From: Segatella copri DSM 18205
GTDB lineage: Bacteria > Bacteroidota > Bacteroidia > Bacteroidales > Bacteroidaceae
Reading direction: 5' to 3'
Assembly: GCF_025151535.1 (NCBI RefSeq)
Contig: NZ_CP102288.1
Span: forward strand, 1,386,001 to 1,450,000
Length of the DNA stretch: 64,000 nucleotides
Shown here: piece by piece, positions 61,966 through 64,000 of the stretch
How positions within the stretch are numbered: the stretch's first letter is position 1
Layout of the letters: every line of letters begins with the position of its first letter
Program-made: the position numbers and the translations under genes
Notes under the pieces: model-generated
What the model saw: only the letters and a program-made list of their open reading frames with translations
The model's database searches: none
Told to the model about the DNA's origin: nothing

Positions 61966-63627
61966 TTATTTCTTCATACGAACTTCAGCCTTGCGCAGGG
62001 CAAAGTCATAAGCATCATAGTAATACTCGATAAAGTGTTTCCACAATGCTTTTTCTGAAAGAATCTCAGCATTTTTACGACACTTGTTCACCTGTGTCTT
62101 GGTGAATCCCGAGTACTTAGATACGGTATCCTTGATAGCATCAGCTACCTCAGAATAATTATAGTCGGTACGCTTGATAACCTTCACACCATCCTCTATC
62201 TCACTGTAACTTCCCTTCTCTGAGTTAGCCCAAAGACCGAAACCAGCCAAATCGGTAGTGATACAAGGCACCTTGAACGCAACAGCCTCCAATGGAGTAT
62301 ATCCCCATGGCTCATAATAAGAAGGATAGATACAGAGGTCATTACCCAACACTACATCATAGTAGCTCTTGTTGATAATGCCATCATCGCCTGTCAAGTA
62401 GCAAGGTAAGAATATCAGTTTCGCCTTGTCTTCCTTATTATTATGCATGTTGAAGTACTTCAGCATACCCAATACATTATCATGACTCATATTATGCAAC
62501 CAATGGGTAATCTCCGGAACCTCCAATGGCGTTTCAAACTTCTTACCGCTATTCAGACGATCCAACAGATCCTGACGTGGATCTCCTACCCAACCAGGTA
62601 CATCAATGAATGCCAATACATTCTTCTTCAAATTGTTGTCACGAAGCAGTCGGTTCATAGCCTCAATATAGACATCGATACCCTTGTTGCGAAACTCGTA
62701 GCGTCCGCTGGTAGAAACAATGAGCGTATCATCATCCAAATCTGTACCCATCAAAGCATTGGCTACATCGAGCAAACGCTTTCTTGCCTCTTTACGTTTC
62801 TTTGTAAAGGTACTTGCTTTAGGTACAAAACTATTGTCAAATCCGTTAGGCAAAACGAAATCTACCGGTTTATCGAGCAATTCCTTGCACTCGTTGGCAG
62901 TAATATCACTCACTGTTGTGAAACAATCAACATACTTAGCAGTCTGCTTTTCTATAGAATGCTTGCTTTGCATATTGAGTTCCTGCGCCATCTGATCACC
63001 ATTATAGGCAAAAAGATAATCGTAAAGAGGCTTATTATTACCGGCAATACTACGACCGATACTTGTAGCATGCGTGGTGAACACAGTAGCCACCTCAGGA
63101 AGATGCTTGTTCACATAGAGCACACCAAGACCTGTCATCCATTCATTTCCATGATAGATAACTTTCTTGCCTTTTCCAACAACATGATTGTAGAAACTCT
63201 CTACTACCAGAGCGGCAGCATAAGAGAACATCGATGCTTCGTCATAGTCACCATAAGCATGAAGACTATCAACCTGATAGTCCTGCCATAGTTGTCCATA
63301 GATCTGGTCTTTAACAGCATAGTAAGGATTGAAATCTACCAAAACAGCTACTGGCTCTCCCGGTATATTCCATCTACCTACTTTAACCTTTAAGCCCTCT
63401 TTCAGAGCTTCTGTTTTCCACTCCGCATAAAGCGTATCATCTTGAGAGAAATAAGGATTCACCTTGTCTCCCCAACAATCAGGACCAATGAAGATTAGCT
63501 GATCCCTTAACCTTTCCGTAAGAGTCTTAGCTCGTGTTGAAAGGACGGTGTAGATACCACCAACTTTATTACACACTTCCCAACTAGACTCAAATATGTA
63601 ATCTGGAAATAATCTTTTCTTTTCCAT
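61966..63627 (-). CDS. glycogen/starch synthase (eukaryote-type, GT3-like)
   Basis: 553 residues; elongates glycogen from a nucleotide-glucose donor. It begins FESSWEVCNKVGGIYTVLST, the donor-binding KxGG-type motif (KVGG), as in eukaryotic-type glycogen synthases, not the shorter bacterial GlgA. C-terminal donor region: YPSYYEPWGYTPLEAVAFKV with the E-x7-E pair, then PCITTDLAGFG. Length is close to the Bacteroidota group. Divergent from the signal-peptide gene at the window edge; own -7 box. Confidence 0.88.
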   Translation of the reverse strand: MEKKRLFPDYIFESSWEVCNKVGGIYTVLSTRAKTLTERLRDQLIFIGPDCWGDKVNPYFSQDDTLYAEWKTEALKEGLKVKVGRWNIPGEPVAVLVDFNPYYAVKDQIYGQLWQDYQVDSLHAYGDYDEASMFSYAAALVVESFYNHVVGKGKKVIYHGNEWMTGLGVLYVNKHLPEVATVFTTHATSIGRSIAGNNKPLYDYLFAYNGDQMAQELNMQSKHSIEKQTAKYVDCFTTVSDITANECKELLDKPVDFVLPNGFDNSFVPKASTFTKKRKEARKRLLDVANALMGTDLDDDTLIVSTSGRYEFRNKGIDVYIEAMNRLLRDNNLKKNVLAFIDVPGWVGDPRQDLLDRLNSGKKFETPLEVPEITHWLHNMSHDNVLGMLKYFNMHNNKEDKAKLIFLPCYLTGDDGIINKSYYDVVLGNDLCIYPSYYEPWGYTPLEAVAFKVPCITTDLAGFGLWANSEKGSYSEIEDGVKVIKRTDYNYSEVADAIKDTVSKYSGFTKTQVNKCRKNAEILSEKALWKHFIEYYYDAYDFALRKAEVRMKK

Positions 63628-63649
63628 ATATAATTATCAATAAACACCG

Positions 63650-63657
63650 CAAAGATA
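63650..63657 (-). promoter_or_regulatory. -7 promoter box of the glycogen synthase gene
   Basis: TATCTTTG on the minus strand, 23 bases before the start. Confidence 0.65.
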
Positions 63658-63732
63658 GATAAATATTTGCAAAAAAACGAATTAATCTTATTAAAATCCT
63701 AAAAAAAATGCAATTTTCTTGATTTAAATGAA

Positions 63733-63740
63733 TAACTTTG
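63733..63740 (+). promoter_or_regulatory. -7 promoter box of the last gene
   Basis: TAACTTTG, 23 bases before the ATG at 63763. Confidence 0.6.
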
Positions 63741-63762
63741 TCGCAGTTAATTGAAAAAAGAG

Positions 63763-64000
63763 ATGAAAAGAAAGATTTTAGCAACATTATTATGCCTAAT
63801 TAGTATATCTAGTATGGCACAAACAGACAGCACCCTATTCAAGGGGAAGATTACAAACAAAGAGTATGATGTCTATATGAATATAGACTTCTACCATAAG
63901 AACCTCAAGGTTCCAGGACAGGAACTGTTCGGTGAAATGCCCGGATATTTCGGTGACAGACGTGATAGTCGCAAATGGCTGATTACAGATGCTGACATAG
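63763..64000 (+). CDS. exported hypothetical protein, 5' part (cut by window edge)
   Basis: 79 codons to the window end. Signal peptide MKRKILATLLCLISISSMAQ with cleavage after AQ, then TDSTLFKGKITNKEYDVYMN. Small mature start, probably periplasmic or outer surface. Family not recognised from this part. Confidence 0.7.
   Translation, partial: MKRKILATLLCLISISSMAQTDSTLFKGKITNKEYDVYMNIDFYHKNLKVPGQELFGEMPGYFGDRRDSRKWLITDADI

Overview
The window looks like a chromosome segment of a Bacteroidota gut anaerobe, most likely Prevotella/Segatella. The grounds are: the Bacteroidota -7 promoter word TAnnTTTG in front of most transcription units, ECF sigma / DUF4974 anti-sigma / STN-plug-barrel outer membrane genes, an HU-HIG protein with a 31-residue 'smalltalk' gene, gldE next to ssb, eukaryote-type glycogen synthase next to glucan phosphorylase, and tet(Q). 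The species is inferred from gene content only.

Left part (1-24 kb): the end of a flavoprotein gene and an alpha/beta hydrolase, then about 16 kb of TonB-linked outer membrane receptor genes. There are four receptor genes on the minus strand (3.1-5.3, 5.3-7.3, 9.9-12.5 and 13.7-17.9 kb) and two ECF sigma genes, one of them lacking its sigma-4 half. Three small toxin-antitoxin-like modules (DUF4160/DUF2442, MntA/HepT, HicA/HicB) sit between receptor units, which share repeated promoter-leader and terminator sequences. A fifth receptor unit seems to survive only as a scar at 8.7-9.1 kb. Two related ISL3-type insertion sequences with clean 8-bp target duplications lie here; one splits the 13.7-17.9 kb receptor. 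Housekeeping genes follow (radical SAM, pyridoxamine kinase, DMT exporter, ferritin).

Accessory island (24-49 kb): a DUF3987 primase/DUF5675 segment bracketed by a 142-bp inverted repeat, several unrecognised small genes, a truncated abiH phage-defence gene, then a resistance block built around three same-orientation, nearly identical IS1380-type elements. Each carries an outward TACCTTTG promoter. The genes just downstream are a chloramphenicol acetyltransferase; a flavin reductase/MBL-fold/winged-helix operon followed by a class A beta-lactamase fused to an esterase; and tet(Q). The tet(Q) leader is duplicated on both sides of its IS, and an IS1182-type element abuts and supplies the tet(Q) stop codon. 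Several genes here keep only their two ends (AlbA-type ATPase, alcohol dehydrogenase, flavodoxin), pointing to repeated internal deletion. HU, smalltalk and a large cruciform-like inverted repeat close the island.

Right part (49-64 kb): ordinary chromosome. murQ, an SDR, a minus-strand run of hypothetical-ssb-gldE-phosphopantetheinyl transferase-phytase-like esterase, a six-gene tRNA array (Gly, Leu, Leu, Gly, Leu, Gly), carboxynorspermidine decarboxylase, a thiE/tenI-like gene, PRPP synthetase, and glycogen phosphorylase and synthase.
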